Positions 1-9,797 of a stretch of DNA of 64,000 bases are shown one piece after another. A program made the position numbers and the translations under genes. The stretch comes from Hymenobacter negativus. Lineage in GTDB: Bacteria > Bacteroidota > Bacteroidia > Cytophagales > Hymenobacteraceae. The stretch is from NCBI RefSeq assembly GCF_017571495.1, contig NZ_JAGETZ010000017.1, forward strand, positions 89,812 through 153,811, given 5' to 3'. Position 1 is the stretch's first letter, and the number at the start of each line of letters is the position of its first letter. The notes below the pieces were generated by a model. The model was not told the origin of the DNA. It was given only the letters and a program-made list of their open reading frames with translations, and searched no databases.

Positions 1-2
1 TT

Positions 3-3002
3 GCCGGCTTCCGGCTGCTCGGCGTCACGGCATCCAACAGCTTTCTCTCGGGCATCAGCACCCAGAGTGGCGGCCATGCCATCGATGGCAACACCGTGAG
101 CACCCTGAGCATCAGTAGCGGAACGGGTGCTTCGCCCACCGTGCAAGGCATCGTGCTGAGCGGCACACCGGCCGGTGTGGTGCAGAATAACACCGTGAAG
201 GGCTTGCAGCTGGCCAGCGGAACGGGCACCAATGGTACGCTACTCGGTATCACGACCAGCCTGGCCGCCCACCAGATTCTAAACAATGTTGTGGGCGGCA
301 CGGCCAGCGCCGACGGGCTGCTCAACGCCTCGGCCAACAACAGCGGAACTGTGCTCACGGCCGCTATTCAGGGCTCGGGTGCCACGGCGCTGGTGGCGGG
401 CAACGTCATCACCAACGTGGGCAACACCAGCTCGGCAAATACCAGTAGTACCAACGTAAACGTGGTGTACGGCGTGTCGGCGGTGAATACGACGGGCCTG
501 CTGGCCCGCAACAACCGCATCAGCAACGTGTATAGCACCAGCACGGCGAACTCCTTCGGTGGGGTGTTGGAGGGGGTACATGGCATGGTTCTGCGGGGCA
601 CGGCTACTAATACCACCTTCTTGAACAACCAGATTGCATTGGTGGGTAGCGGAACGGCCGGCATTGCGGTAACGGGCCTCTCGAACGCGGTTAATAGCGC
701 CGCGGGCATCGGCAATGCCTTCTATTACAACTCGGTGTATCTCAGCGGGACCACGGGTGCAGGCGTTAAAACCTTCGCCCTGCGGCACCAGACTACCGTG
801 GCGACGGCGGGCCTGCTGCGGGTGCGCAACAACGTGCTCGTAAATGCGCGCACGGGCGGCACCGGCAACTTTGCCATTGGCGTAGCCTCCTCACTGGCTA
901 CAGCGGCCGCAACGGCCACGGTGGGCACCACCAGCGCGGCCTCAGTCGATACGGACTACAACGACCTTTTTGTTGTGGATAATGCGACTCGGGTGGGCGA
1001 AAACGGCACCGCTGCTTTCGCCTTCGGCACCGTGACGCCTGCAGCCGGGTGGCGTGGCCAGACCGGTAACCCGGACGCCAATTCCAGAAACGTGAACGTG
1101 AAGTTTATCAACGCAGCCACTGGCAACCTCAACCTTGATGCCACTACCAACTGTGCACTCGACGGTGCAGGGGTAGCCCTGAGTGGCATCGACGGCGAGT
1201 ACGACAATGCTACCACCAGCCGCCAGACCACGCCCGACCTGGGCTCCGACGAGTTTAGCAGCGTGCCGCAAGCCGCCGCGCTGGCCAGTAGCACCGCGCA
1301 GGTGGTGTGCCCCGGCAGTAGCGGCACTCTCACGCTGAGCCTGGCCGGCAACGGTGGGCCTTTCACGGTGGTGTACACCGATGGCACCACGCCGACCATG
1401 GTGAACAATGCCACCAGCGGCCAAACCATTGCTGTGCCGCTGGTGGGCATCAGCACCACCTACACCCTAGTGAGTGCCACCGACGCCTATGGCTGCGCCC
1501 TAAACCTGACGCCCGGCAGCAGCTCGCTCACCCTGAACGAGGCCACTACCACCACATGGGCCGGCACCGCCTCGGCCGACTGGTTTGCGGCGGCCAACTG
1601 GACCAATTGTGTGCCCACCAGCACCATGGATGCCCTGGTTCCGGCGGGCCTGACCACCTACCCGGCCCTGACTACCACGGCCACCGCTGCCGTGCGCACC
1701 CTCACCATTGCCAGCGGGGCCAGCCTCACCCAAAGCGCCGGCACACTGAATGTATACGGTAACCTGAGCAATAGCGGTACCACTACCCTGACCGGTGGCA
1801 CGGTGGCCCTGCTGGGCAGCTCGCCGTTGTTGACGGGCCTGAACGCGTTCTACGGCCTCAATGTGAACCTGGCCAGCGGTGTGGTATTGCTGAACAACCC
1901 GGCCAGCGTCAGCAGCACTCTGACCATGACCCAGGGCCTGCTCAATACCAATGGCTATGCCCTGACGCTGCCCAGCGGCGCCACCCTGGTAGAAACCGAT
2001 GCCAGCTACGTGCTGGGCACCGTGAGCGTGCCCGACCGCAGCCTGACGGCTGGCAGTGCCGAGAGCTTCAGCGGCATTGGCCTGGTGCTGACGCCTGCTG
2101 TGGGCTCGGTTAGCCCCGGCCTGACGCCGGTGGTGCGTACCACCGGCACCGCCCTCACCGGCGCGGGTACCAGCGTCAGCATCAAGCGGTACTTCGACAT
2201 TCAGCCCGCCGTGAATACCGGTTTGAACGTGACGATGGACCTGACCTTCCTCAACCACGAGCTGAACGGAATTCCGAGTGCCGGCCTGGCCCTGTTTAAG
2301 TCGGTGACGACCACAGCGGGGCCCTGGGCTAATCAGTCGCCCATCAGCGTGGCCGGCAATACGGTGACGAAAGCCGGCATCGCCGATTTCTCCCTTTGGA
2401 CCCTCGGCAACAGCGCCAACCCGCTGCCCGTGGAGCTGACAGCCTTTACTGCTAGCCGCACCAGCACCGATGCCGCTCTGGCCTGGACCACTGCCAGTGA
2501 AAAAAACAGCCGGGGCTTTGAGGTGCAGGTGAGTACGGACGGCCGCAGCTACCGCGTGCTTGGTTTTGTGGCCAGCCCCACAGGCGCCAGCACCGCCGTG
2601 CGCGAGTATAGCTACCGCGACCGCGAAGCCGGCAAAGCTGGCCTGCGCTACTACCGCCTGCACCAACTCGACCTGGATGGTACGGCTACCTTTTCGCCCA
2701 TCCGCACACTCCGCTTTGAGGGCGAGGCAACAGTGCTTAGCCTAAGCGCCGCGCCGAATCCCTTCCGCGAGCGCCTCACGCTGGCCATTATGCGGCCCGC
2801 CGGACTGGTTGGTACGGCTGCCCAGTTGCGCCTGACCGATGCGGCCGGCCGCACCCTAAGCCTGCAGCATCTGGAAGCCCTGCCTGCCGGGCCTAGCGAA
2901 GCGACCCTGCCCGAAGCAGCCAAGCTGAGCAGTGGCGTGTATTTTGTGGAGCTGGCCGTGCCCGGTCAGCCCAGCCAGCACCTGAAAGTAGTGAAGGAAT
3001 AG
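3..3002 (+). CDS. T9SS-sorted beta-helix surface protein (5' end outside window)
   Basis: The reading frame is already open at base 3, so the start and signal peptide lie upstream; a GTG at 96 is internal. The visible ~1000 residues begin with irregular N/G/T-rich turns (residues to ~370, containing repeated NNxI-x-NV patterns) typical of right-handed parallel beta-helices. An Ig-like stretch and a strand-rich region with the VLGTVSV...RSLTAG motif follow; the same region recurs in the adhesin at 18564. The protein ends with the PLPVELTAFTA linker, a fibronectin-like YYRLHQLDLDG segment and a sorting domain (SAAPNPF...SGVYFVEL...KVVKE). By family knowledge it is exported by Sec, then by T9SS, and anchored at or released from the cell surface. 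A hairpin terminator follows directly. The ligand is unknown. Confidence 0.88.
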   Translation, partial: AGFRLLGVTASNSFLSGISTQSGGHAIDGNTVSTLSISSGTGASPTVQGIVLSGTPAGVVQNNTVKGLQLASGTGTNGTLLGITTSLAAHQILNNVVGGTASADGLLNASANNSGTVLTAAIQGSGATALVAGNVITNVGNTSSANTSSTNVNVVYGVSAVNTTGLLARNNRISNVYSTSTANSFGGVLEGVHGMVLRGTATNTTFLNNQIALVGSGTAGIAVTGLSNAVNSAAGIGNAFYYNSVYLSGTTGAGVKTFALRHQTTVATAGLLRVRNNVLVNARTGGTGNFAIGVASSLATAAATATVGTTSAASVDTDYNDLFVVDNATRVGENGTAAFAFGTVTPAAGWRGQTGNPDANSRNVNVKFINAATGNLNLDATTNCALDGAGVALSGIDGEYDNATTSRQTTPDLGSDEFSSVPQAAALASSTAQVVCPGSSGTLTLSLAGNGGPFTVVYTDGTTPTMVNNATSGQTIAVPLVGISTTYTLVSATDAYGCALNLTPGSSSLTLNEATTTTWAGTASADWFAAANWTNCVPTSTMDALVPAGLTTYPALTTTATAAVRTLTIASGASLTQSAGTLNVYGNLSNSGTTTLTGGTVALLGSSPLLTGLNAFYGLNVNLASGVVLLNNPASVSSTLTMTQGLLNTNGYALTLPSGATLVETDASYVLGTVSVPDRSLTAGSAESFSGIGLVLTPAVGSVSPGLTPVVRTTGTALTGAGTSVSIKRYFDIQPAVNTGLNVTMDLTFLNHELNGIPSAGLALFKSVTTTAGPWANQSPISVAGNTVTKAGIADFSLWTLGNSANPLPVELTAFTASRTSTDAALAWTTASEKNSRGFEVQVSTDGRSYRVLGFVASPTGASTAVREYSYRDREAGKAGLRYYRLHQLDLDGTATFSPIRTLRFEGEATVLSLSAAPNPFRERLTLAIMRPAGLVGTAAQLRLTDAAGRTLSLQHLEALPAGPSEATLPEAAKLSSGVYFVELAVPGQPSQHLKVVKE

Positions 3003-3023
3003 CGCTGCTGCTTCGGTCTGTTC

Positions 3024-3060
3024 AAAGCCTCCCGGTGTTTTTCGGGAGGTTTTGTTTTTT
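3024..3060 (+). terminator. Intrinsic terminator after the first surface protein
   Basis: CCTCCCG (3028-3034) pairs with CGGGAGG (3043-3049) and is followed by a T-rich run. It lies 22 nt after the stop codon at 3002. Confidence 0.8.
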
Positions 3061-3096
3061 GTCCTGTTTCTATTCAAGTGCTGTTGGTAGCTGCGC

Positions 3097-3124
3097 CTCA
3101 TGTTGAGCACCGCCGAAGCATGAC
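3097..3124 (+). repeat. Dispersed intergenic repeat copy (TGAGC...CGAAGCATGAC)
   Basis: The segment TTGAGCaccgCCGAAGCATGAC closely matches 44899-44920 (CTGAGTgcagTCGAAGCATGAC) and more loosely 9446-9480. All lie in gene-free DNA. Function unknown. Confidence 0.5.
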
Positions 3125-3153
3125 GATATTTTCGGTATGACGTTCTTTGGGGG

Positions 3154-3702
3154 ATGTTACTTCGACTCGCATTCCTTCTGCTGGCTGGCCCTGTGCTGGC
3201 CCAAACCCCGCCCGCCGTGCCTGCTGCCCAGCATTCCGCCCTCAAAACCTACGCCCTACGCCTAAAGCCCGGCGATGACTTGCGCCAGCAGCTCGCGGCC
3301 TTTGTGCAGGCCAACCACATTGTGGCGGGCACCATGATTACCTGCGTGGGCAGCCTCACGGTGACCACGTTGCGGCTAGCCAACCAGGAGGGGCCCTCGG
3401 TGTACAAAGGGCATTTCGAAATCGTGTCGTTGGTGGGTACGCTTTCCACCAATGGCTCGCACCTGCACCTGGCGGTGTCGGATAGCACCGGGCGCACCAT
3501 CGGCGGGCATTTGCTGGATGGCTGCCGGGTGTACACCACCGCCGAAATCGTGCTGGGCGAGCTGCCGCAGCTGGAATTTCGGCGTGAGAAAGACGACACC
3601 TTTGGCTACCAGGAGCTGGTGGTGAGGCCCGCCATCGGGCCACCCGCGAGCCCAGCGGTTGTGCCCTCAAAAAAGCAGAAGCAGGCACCAGAAAAAAGAT
3701 GA
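3154..3702 (+). CDS. Secreted PPC/DUF296-domain protein
   Basis: The 182-residue product has a Sec signal peptide (LLRLAFLLLAGPVLAQ, residues 2-17). One PPC/DUF296 domain follows at about residues 28-160. The family signature is clear: HLHLAVSD at about 107, then GGHLLDGC and the TTAEIVLGEL strand. PPC domains form trimers; in plants they occur in AT-hook DNA-binding proteins, while bacterial stand-alone versions have no settled function. The histidines in HLHL and GGH resemble a possible metal site. Because of the signal peptide this copy should be periplasmic, so a DNA-binding role is unlikely. The C-terminus (about 160-182) is lysine-rich and disordered. The ATG at 3154 gives a complete signal peptide. 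The gene is transcribed alone, with 112 nt to the next start. Confidence 0.85.
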   Translation: MLLRLAFLLLAGPVLAQTPPAVPAAQHSALKTYALRLKPGDDLRQQLAAFVQANHIVAGTMITCVGSLTVTTLRLANQEGPSVYKGHFEIVSLVGTLSTNGSHLHLAVSDSTGRTIGGHLLDGCRVYTTAEIVLGELPQLEFRREKDDTFGYQELVVRPAIGPPASPAVVPSKKQKQAPEKR

Positions 3703-3814
3703 GCGAACAGTGAAGGCATAGGCAGGTATATGCTTATTATTGTGGCAATGCAGACGATGCTGCCACGGCCGGAAGCCGGGAAATTGTCTGCTCTGCGTCC
3801 TTCATCTTCACTTT

Positions 3815-6800
3815 ATGTCGACTGTAATTCGCGGTGCCGCGCTGGCGCTGCTGCTGGCTGCCCCACGCCTGGGAGCGAGCCAGCAAACCCCCGTGACCTG
3901 GCCAAAACCCGGCCAGCTGGTGAAAGAAGGAGTGGAGCTCCACGATAAGGAAGACTACGCCGGGGCCGTTGCCAAATACCAAGCCGTGACGCCCGGCGAT
4001 TCGTCCTATGCCACGGCCCAGAGCGAGCTGGCACTCTCCCTGCACACCTCCGGCAAAAACGAGGAAGCTGTGGCCGCTGCCCGCCGCGCCATTGCCCTCA
4101 ACCCGTTTGAGCCCCAGACCTACAACACCCTGGCCTATTCCCAGCAGCAGCTCAAGCAGGTAGAAGCCGCGCAAGCCACTTACCAGCAGGCGCTGCACTT
4201 GTTTCCCTACAGCCAGAACCTGCACTACAACCAGGGGGTGATGCTGCTGGAAACCGGCCAGCATGCCGCAGCACTGGCCAGCCTGGAGCACGCACTGGAG
4301 CTGAACCCTATGCACCCCAACTCACACCGCTTGCTGGGCTTGCTGGCGGCCCAGCAGGGGCAAACCGCTCACGCCCTCATGAGCTGGCTGCTATACCTGG
4401 CCTTGGCCGATGCTGGCACCAACAGCCACAACATGCTGGTGCAGGCCGAGCGCCTGTCGCAGGGCGTGCCGGTGGTGGAAGACAAGGAAAAAGAGAAGCC
4501 CTTTGTCACCAATGAGGCCTTTGCCGAGCTCGACCAGCTGCTGGAGAGCAAGGTGGCGCTGCAGAAAAACTACGTTTCGAAGGTAAAATTCGACGCGGCC
4601 GTGGTGAAGCAGACCCAATTACTAGTCGAGAAATTTCCCACGGAAGGCGCGGCCGATGATTTCTGGGTCCGGGTATACGGACCGGTGGTAGCGGCACTGC
4701 GCAAGGACGATAACCTGACAGCCTTCACCTACCTCGTCCTGCAATCGGCCAACGACACCAAGGCCACGCAATGGGTGAAGTCGAACAAAAACAAGGTGGA
4801 AAGTATGCTCCGGGCCATGCTGCCCCCGCTGCTGGCCCTGCGGGCCCAGCAGCAAGTGGCAGGTGGCAGCGCCGGCCAGCGCCTGGCCGCCTGGTACAAC
4901 GACGGCAAACCTGAAGGCCTGGGGCCGGGCAGCACCGAGAACGACAAGTTCAAACACGTAGCCGGCGACTGGATTTCGCTCGATACCCAAGGCTCCGTTG
5001 ATGCGACGGGGCGCTATAATGCCGCGGGCCAGCGCGTGGGCCTGTGGAAGGTACTGCGGCCCGATGGCACCATCGAGAAAACCTTCCTCTACAACGAGCA
5101 GGGCGAGCGCGAAGGGCTGGCGCGGGAATTCCACGCCAATGGCCAGCCCTCGTACGACATCCCATATCGCGCGGGCAAGGTGGAGGGCACCGTGACCGTA
5201 TTCAACGAGTGCGGAGCCCGCGTTAGCACCCGCAGCTTTAAGAACGACCAGTTGGATGGGCCCTACGCAACCTACTACGACAACGGCCAACTGCAGAAGC
5301 GCGCCACCCTGCACAACGACAAGATAGATGGGGTGGAAGAAGGCTTTTACCTGGACGGCACGCCCGAATACACCACTACGCTGGCTAATGGTGTGAAACA
5401 GGGCGCTTTTGCTACTTACTTCTCGGATAAGACGCTGGAAACCAAAGGCAGTTATGACAAGGGTGAGTACGAAGGCCCCTACATTGCCTACTTCTCCAAT
5501 GGCACCGTGCGTGAGGAAGGCAAATACGCGAAGGGCAAGCGCCTGGGTGTTTGGAAAACTTACTTCCGCAACGGCAAGCTGAGCGTAGAGAAGAGCTACG
5601 ACGAGGCCGGCGAACTCCATGGCATCTACCACGACTACGACGAAACCGGCCACCTCTACTCCGATTTGGACTATGCCCACGGCCGCGTAACCCGCCTGCG
5701 CTACTACGATCACACCGGCAAAACCCTGAGCGACCAGCCCATCAAGAAGGGGCTGACGGCCATACAGTCGCTGGACGAAAACGGCACCAAGTACGCCTCC
5801 GGCAGCTACCTCGAAGGCCAGATGACGGGCGAGTGGAAGTGGTTTTACCGCGACGGCGCGGTGCGCGAAATCAGTCAGTACGCCAAGGGCGACAAAACCG
5901 GTAAGTCGGAGTACTTCCACCACAATGGCCAGTTGGAGCGCCGCGTGCGCTACGATGCCAATGGCGACGAGGACGGCTACTACGAGCAGTACACCAAAGA
6001 CGGCCAGCCCGTAACCACAGGCTATTACTTGGCCGGCCAGCGCCACGGCCAGTGGAAAGACTACTACGCCAATGGCCGCGTGAGCGAGGAGTACGAGTAC
6101 TTCAAGGGCGAAACTAATGGCCCGGGACGCAGCTTTGAGCCCGGCGGCAAGCTCACCCAGGAGCGCCTCTCGGAGTTTGACAAGTTGCGCCGCATCACCA
6201 CCTACGATTCGACCGGCAAGGTGCTGACCGTGGTGGAGCTGAAGCCCGATACCAAGGAATTCAGCTTCCGCTACCCCAGCGGCAAGCCGCTGTATCAGAC
6301 GGGCATCACCTGCTACAACAGCTCCGGCCCCTCTACCTGGTACCGGGCCGACGGCAGCATTGAATCGACCTACACGCAGGTGGACGGCCGCCGCAACGGG
6401 CCCTACAAATCCACGTTCCCCAACGGCAAGCCCGACCGCGTAGGCGAATTCCGGGCCGGCCGCAGCCACGGCGAATGGCTGCTGCACTACCCCAACGGCC
6501 AGCTTCTGCAGAAGGGCAGCTACCGCGACGGCGAAGAAGAAGGCGAGTGGACCAGCTACTTTCCCAACGGCCAAGTGGAGTGGGTGCAGCACTACGACGC
6601 CGGCGAGCTGCACGGCCTCAGCCGCCGCTTCAACCCTGCGGGTGAGCTGCTGGTGGAGAAAACCTTCGAGCACGGCGACTTGGTGAGCTTCCGGGGCCCC
6701 GATGCGCAGGCAGCCTTTCAACCCCTGGCCAACTTGAGCGGCCCGGTAGCTACCACTTTCCCCAACGGCAAGCCCGCCTCCTCCGAAACCTTCGACCACA

Positions 6801-7114
6801 ACCTGCCCACTGGCTCGGCCACATTCTACTACGCCAGCGGCGAGGTGTTTCGGCGCACCAGCTTCCAGAAAGGCGTGCGTACGGGCTTGCTGGAAAGCTT
6901 TTATCCCGGTGGCAAGCGCATGGAAGAAGAGCATTACTTGCACGGCGAGCTGAACGGCCGCTGCCGCTACTACCGCCCCGACGGCACCCTGGAGCGCGAA
7001 GAGTCCTACCGCAGCGGCGAGCGCAGTGGCCCCACCACCTACTTCAACGCTGCCGGCAAACCCCAGCGCACCGACGTGTACTGGAATGCCATTGTGTACG
7101 ACGGGAAGAAGTAG
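3815..7114 (+). CDS. TPR and MORN_2 repeat protein (YwqK-like)
   Basis: I start the gene at ATG 3815, not the upstream in-frame GTG at 3740, because 3815 begins a signal peptide (STVIRGAALALLLAAPRLGAS); the result is 1,099 residues. Residues ~25-190 hold about four tetratricopeptide repeats, including a clear EAVAAARRAIALNP unit. A mixed linker follows to ~395. From there to the end lie about twenty MORN_2/YwqK units with the core G-x-Y/W-x-x-Y/F-x-N/D-G-x. MORN_2 repeats form elongated beta-sheets. Many are annotated as toxin-antitoxin YwqK antitoxins, but nothing here suggests a toxin partner, and this is probably a periplasmic or surface scaffold. The repeats are diverged from one another, so the array is not a recent expansion. 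It is followed by gene-free DNA with a palindromic repeat. Confidence 0.85.
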   Translation: MSTVIRGAALALLLAAPRLGASQQTPVTWPKPGQLVKEGVELHDKEDYAGAVAKYQAVTPGDSSYATAQSELALSLHTSGKNEEAVAAARRAIALNPFEPQTYNTLAYSQQQLKQVEAAQATYQQALHLFPYSQNLHYNQGVMLLETGQHAAALASLEHALELNPMHPNSHRLLGLLAAQQGQTAHALMSWLLYLALADAGTNSHNMLVQAERLSQGVPVVEDKEKEKPFVTNEAFAELDQLLESKVALQKNYVSKVKFDAAVVKQTQLLVEKFPTEGAADDFWVRVYGPVVAALRKDDNLTAFTYLVLQSANDTKATQWVKSNKNKVESMLRAMLPPLLALRAQQQVAGGSAGQRLAAWYNDGKPEGLGPGSTENDKFKHVAGDWISLDTQGSVDATGRYNAAGQRVGLWKVLRPDGTIEKTFLYNEQGEREGLAREFHANGQPSYDIPYRAGKVEGTVTVFNECGARVSTRSFKNDQLDGPYATYYDNGQLQKRATLHNDKIDGVEEGFYLDGTPEYTTTLANGVKQGAFATYFSDKTLETKGSYDKGEYEGPYIAYFSNGTVREEGKYAKGKRLGVWKTYFRNGKLSVEKSYDEAGELHGIYHDYDETGHLYSDLDYAHGRVTRLRYYDHTGKTLSDQPIKKGLTAIQSLDENGTKYASGSYLEGQMTGEWKWFYRDGAVREISQYAKGDKTGKSEYFHHNGQLERRVRYDANGDEDGYYEQYTKDGQPVTTGYYLAGQRHGQWKDYYANGRVSEEYEYFKGETNGPGRSFEPGGKLTQERLSEFDKLRRITTYDSTGKVLTVVELKPDTKEFSFRYPSGKPLYQTGITCYNSSGPSTWYRADGSIESTYTQVDGRRNGPYKSTFPNGKPDRVGEFRAGRSHGEWLLHYPNGQLLQKGSYRDGEEEGEWTSYFPNGQVEWVQHYDAGELHGLSRRFNPAGELLVEKTFEHGDLVSFRGPDAQAAFQPLANLSGPVATTFPNGKPASSETFDHNLPTGSATFYYASGEVFRRTSFQKGVRTGLLESFYPGGKRMEEEHYLHGELNGRCRYYRPDGTLEREESYRSGERSGPTTYFNAAGKPQRTDVYWNAIVYDGKK

Positions 7115-7500
7115 CAAAGACTAATCAAGCAACTGTACCAGGTCGTAGCGCGAACTGAAAGTTCGCGCTACTGAACTGCTTGGAGCAGCAGCTCAGCCCT
7201 CCCTTTCTAGTCCAATTCCTACTCTCGCGCCTACGCTAGGCTGAGTCTACACGAAGTGTACACTTACTGTACACGGCTAATTCCGCCGCCACCCGCCCGT
7301 CGCCATGGCTGAATCCTATTTTACGGCTTCCTACCTCAGACGCGAAGCAACTGCATAGCAGCAGGAGCTTAGAGAAGCAGAAACACTGTAAAGCATCGGC
7401 CGGGAAAACGTTAGGTAAAAGCCCGCTTTCGTGGATTTATTCCCGCATTCCTATCTAACTTTAGTCCGCATCCTCGTTTTCCTATTTCCGGTATTATTTC
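7115..7500. other. Gene-free region with two inverted repeats
   Basis: This 386-nt gap has no convincing reading frame. It contains a 27-nt palindromic element at 7145-7171 (listed separately) and a GTGTAC-N7-GTACAC inverted repeat at 7256-7274, about 230 nt before the next start. A candidate -7 box TAACTTTA lies at 7456-7463. Confidence 0.5.
7145..7171. repeat. 27-nt palindromic dispersed repeat, copy 1
   Basis: GTAGCGCGAACT, loop gaa, AGTTCGCGCTAC: a perfect 12-bp stem. An identical stem with loop ttt occurs at 11948-11974. This looks like a REP-type intergenic element. Confidence 0.75.
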
Positions 7501-9441
7501 ATGTATTATCCCAGGCTATTCTTACCATTATTATTCCTTACCGGGCTGGCGGCTCGCGCCCAGGCGCCCAGCCAGCTGGTGATGGACCTGAAGAAGCAGT
7601 ACCCCGGCGAAAAAGCCGTGTACCTGGAGCTGCGCCAGGACCTGACCGTGGAAATCCGCAACGACTCGGTGCAGGTAGTAGCCAAGCATCACGCTGACAT
7701 GCTGCACCTCGATGAGCAATCGGCCATGTACGCCAACGACCGAGTGTATAGCTCGCACTTCAACCGCCTGCAAAAGCTGGAAGCCCGCACGATGGTGCCC
7801 AATGGCGAGAAGTTTCGGACGGTAAAGGTGAGCGAATTCAAGGACAAGTTTGAAATTCAGTCGGGGGTATTTTTTGACGATACCCGCTCCGTGTCGTTCT
7901 CGTTCCCGGCCATCACGCCGGGTGCCCGCACCGTGAGCGACTACACCGTGCGCCACGTCGATGCCCGGTTCGTGATGCCTTTTTTCGTGGGCTCCTACGT
8001 GCCCGTGAAGCACGCTGAGCTCACCATAACAGCGCCCAAGGGCGTGCGCATCGGCTACAAAACCTTCCACGCCGAAAATACGCCCATCAAGTACACCAAG
8101 GAAGAAAAAGGCAGCACGGTGGTCTACCACTGGACGGCCGATAACCTGCCCAGCCCGCCCCGCGAGGAGGACAGTCCCGAGTCGAGCTATTACTTGCCGC
8201 ACATCGTGTTTTTTGTGGAGGAAGCCACCGTGGCCGGGCAGCCGCGCAAGCTCCTGGCCGGCGTGCCGGAACTGTACACCATGTACGCCGACTTCGTGAA
8301 GCGCATCGACCGGCAGCCCAGCCTGGCCCTGCAGCACCGCGTCGATTCGCTGATGGTGGGCGCCAAGACCGAGGAGGAAAAAGTGCGCCGCGTGTACTAC
8401 TGGGTGCAGGACAATGTGAAGTACATTGCCTTCGAGCAGGGGCTGCGCGGCTTCATTCCGCACGATGCCGGCCTGGTGTATGCCCGCCGCTACGGCGACT
8501 GTAAGGACATGGCCAACCTCACCAACGAGATGCTGCACCTGGCCGGCGTGAAAACCGCCTACCTCACTTGGGTGGGCACCCGCGACCTGCCTTACAAGTA
8601 CGCTGAGCTGGCCACGCCCGGCGTCGACAACCACATGATTGCTACCTACGAGCCCACGCCTGGCAAGTACGTATTCCTCGATGCCACCAGCAAGCACACG
8701 CCCTACGGCATGCCCTCGGCCATGATTCAAGGCAAGGAAGGCCTGCTCGGGCTCGATGAAAAAAGCAGCCGCGTGGTCACCATTCCCGCCATGGACAAGG
8801 GCCGCAGCGGCACCGACGACGCCTCCGTGCTCACCCTGGACGGCACCACTCTGCGCGGCACCGGCAAGCTGAGCATGGCCGGCTACACCAAAGTCACCCA
8901 GAGCTACGGCCTCGACGGGCTGGACCGCACCGACGAGCCCAAATACATCAAGGCCCTGCTGGAGCGCGGCAACAACAAGTTCTTCGTCGACAAATACAGC
9001 ATCGCCAACCTCGACACCCGCGACCAGCCCCTGAGCATCAGCTACGACTACCGGCTGCAGGACTACGTGCAGCAGGTAGACGACGAGGTGTACGTAAACC
9101 TCAACCTGGAGCGCCCCTACGCCACCGACCGCATCGATTCGACCACCCGCAAGCTGCCCCGCTACAACGAGTACGCGCACACCGACCACACCCGCACCGA
9201 GCTGGTGGTGCCCGCCGGCTACGAGGTGAGCTACCTGCCGCCCACCGTGCAGGCCCAGGGCGACGCCCTCGGCTTCAAGGTGAGCTACGAGCGCCAGGGC
9301 AACAAAATCATCCAGGACCGGGAGCTGTACGTGAACTACCTGCTGCTCCAGCCCCAGCAGTTCGGCCGCTGGAACGCGGTGGTCAACAAGCTGGGCAGCG
9401 CTTACCGCGAGGTGGTGATTTTGAAGAAAAAGAAAAGCTAG
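7501..9441 (+). CDS. DUF3857/transglutaminase-domain periplasmic protein, catalytic triad intact
   Basis: The 646-residue protein starts with a signal peptide (FLPLLFLTGLAARAQ). A DUF3857 beta-sandwich covers residues ~40-240. A transglutaminase-like papain-fold domain follows (~265-400), and a C-terminal beta domain fills the rest. The triad is visible as Cys334 in GDCKDM, His378 in DNHMIA and Asp394 in FLDAT. The family acts on isopeptide or peptide bonds, but the substrate in Bacteroidota is generally unknown. It should act in the periplasm. The gene at 12207 is a diverged paralogue that lacks the cysteine. The Omp28-like gene between them lies on the other strand. The ATG at 7501 is the only start that keeps the whole signal peptide. 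Confidence 0.88.
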   Translation: MYYPRLFLPLLFLTGLAARAQAPSQLVMDLKKQYPGEKAVYLELRQDLTVEIRNDSVQVVAKHHADMLHLDEQSAMYANDRVYSSHFNRLQKLEARTMVPNGEKFRTVKVSEFKDKFEIQSGVFFDDTRSVSFSFPAITPGARTVSDYTVRHVDARFVMPFFVGSYVPVKHAELTITAPKGVRIGYKTFHAENTPIKYTKEEKGSTVVYHWTADNLPSPPREEDSPESSYYLPHIVFFVEEATVAGQPRKLLAGVPELYTMYADFVKRIDRQPSLALQHRVDSLMVGAKTEEEKVRRVYYWVQDNVKYIAFEQGLRGFIPHDAGLVYARRYGDCKDMANLTNEMLHLAGVKTAYLTWVGTRDLPYKYAELATPGVDNHMIATYEPTPGKYVFLDATSKHTPYGMPSAMIQGKEGLLGLDEKSSRVVTIPAMDKGRSGTDDASVLTLDGTTLRGTGKLSMAGYTKVTQSYGLDGLDRTDEPKYIKALLERGNNKFFVDKYSIANLDTRDQPLSISYDYRLQDYVQQVDDEVYVNLNLERPYATDRIDSTTRKLPRYNEYAHTDHTRTELVVPAGYEVSYLPPTVQAQGDALGFKVSYERQGNKIIQDRELYVNYLLLQPQQFGRWNAVVNKLGSAYREVVILKKKKS

Positions 9442-9445
9442 CGCC

Positions 9446-9480
9446 TGTCATCCTGAGCGCAGCAAACGACCTTCTCACCT
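9446..9480 (+). repeat. Dispersed intergenic repeat (GTCATCCTGAGC...GACCTTCTCAC)
   Basis: Begins 4 nt after the stop codon at 9441. A related sequence in the opposite orientation lies at about 12116-12172 (its complement reads GTCATCTTAAGC...GACCTTCTCAC). The 3097 and 44895 copies share the TGAGC-CGAAGC core. Confidence 0.45.
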
Positions 9481-9608
9481 CCCACTATTTACTTTTGCGG
9501 GAACGCTGTCGAGCCTCCCAACCAAAGGTTAGCGACGCAAACGCCGGGACACGAAGTAGCCGCGTAGCAGCGGCAGGCTTGTAGAATATTCTTAGCTAGC
9601 GACGGAAC

Positions 9609-9665
9609 AAGCCGCGTAGCGGTGACAGAAATGCCAGAACAGTTGTCACTGCCACGCGGCTTTAC
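9609..9665. repeat. Large hairpin (AAGCCGCGTAGCGGTGACAG family)
   Basis: The arm at 9609-9628 pairs with 9645-9663 with two mismatches, followed by TTT. A near-identical hairpin is at 33629-33686. It lies between convergent genes, so it may terminate transcription or be a dispersed structural repeat. Confidence 0.6.
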
Positions 9666-9682
9666 TTGTTTATGCCCCTGGT

Positions 9683-9726
9683 GCTACAAGCCAGCCGCCA
9701 CCACGCGGCTACTTTGCAACTTGGGG
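9683..9726 (+). repeat. Direct repeat flanking the Omp28-like gene, copy 1
   Basis: It begins GCTACAA and ends ACGCGGCTAcTtTGCAACTTGGG. About 33 of 43 positions match 12050-12092 without gaps. The two copies bracket the minus-strand gene at 9798-11720. Confidence 0.6.
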
Positions 9727-9797
9727 TATAGCCCGTTTTATAGGGCAAAGCTGCAGGGGAGGAGCTTGCCCCTACAGCTTCTGAATCCGAAACTCCT

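Noticed and set aside
3740..3814. N-terminal extension of the MORN protein from GTG 3740
   Set aside because: The extra residues contain four cysteines and no signal peptide, while ATG 3815 begins a normal one.
4622..7117. Long open frame on the minus strand opposite the MORN-repeat gene
   Set aside because: High GC and the codon bias of the plus-strand gene keep the opposite frame open. The peptide is low-complexity and matches nothing, and the plus-strand product has clear repeats.
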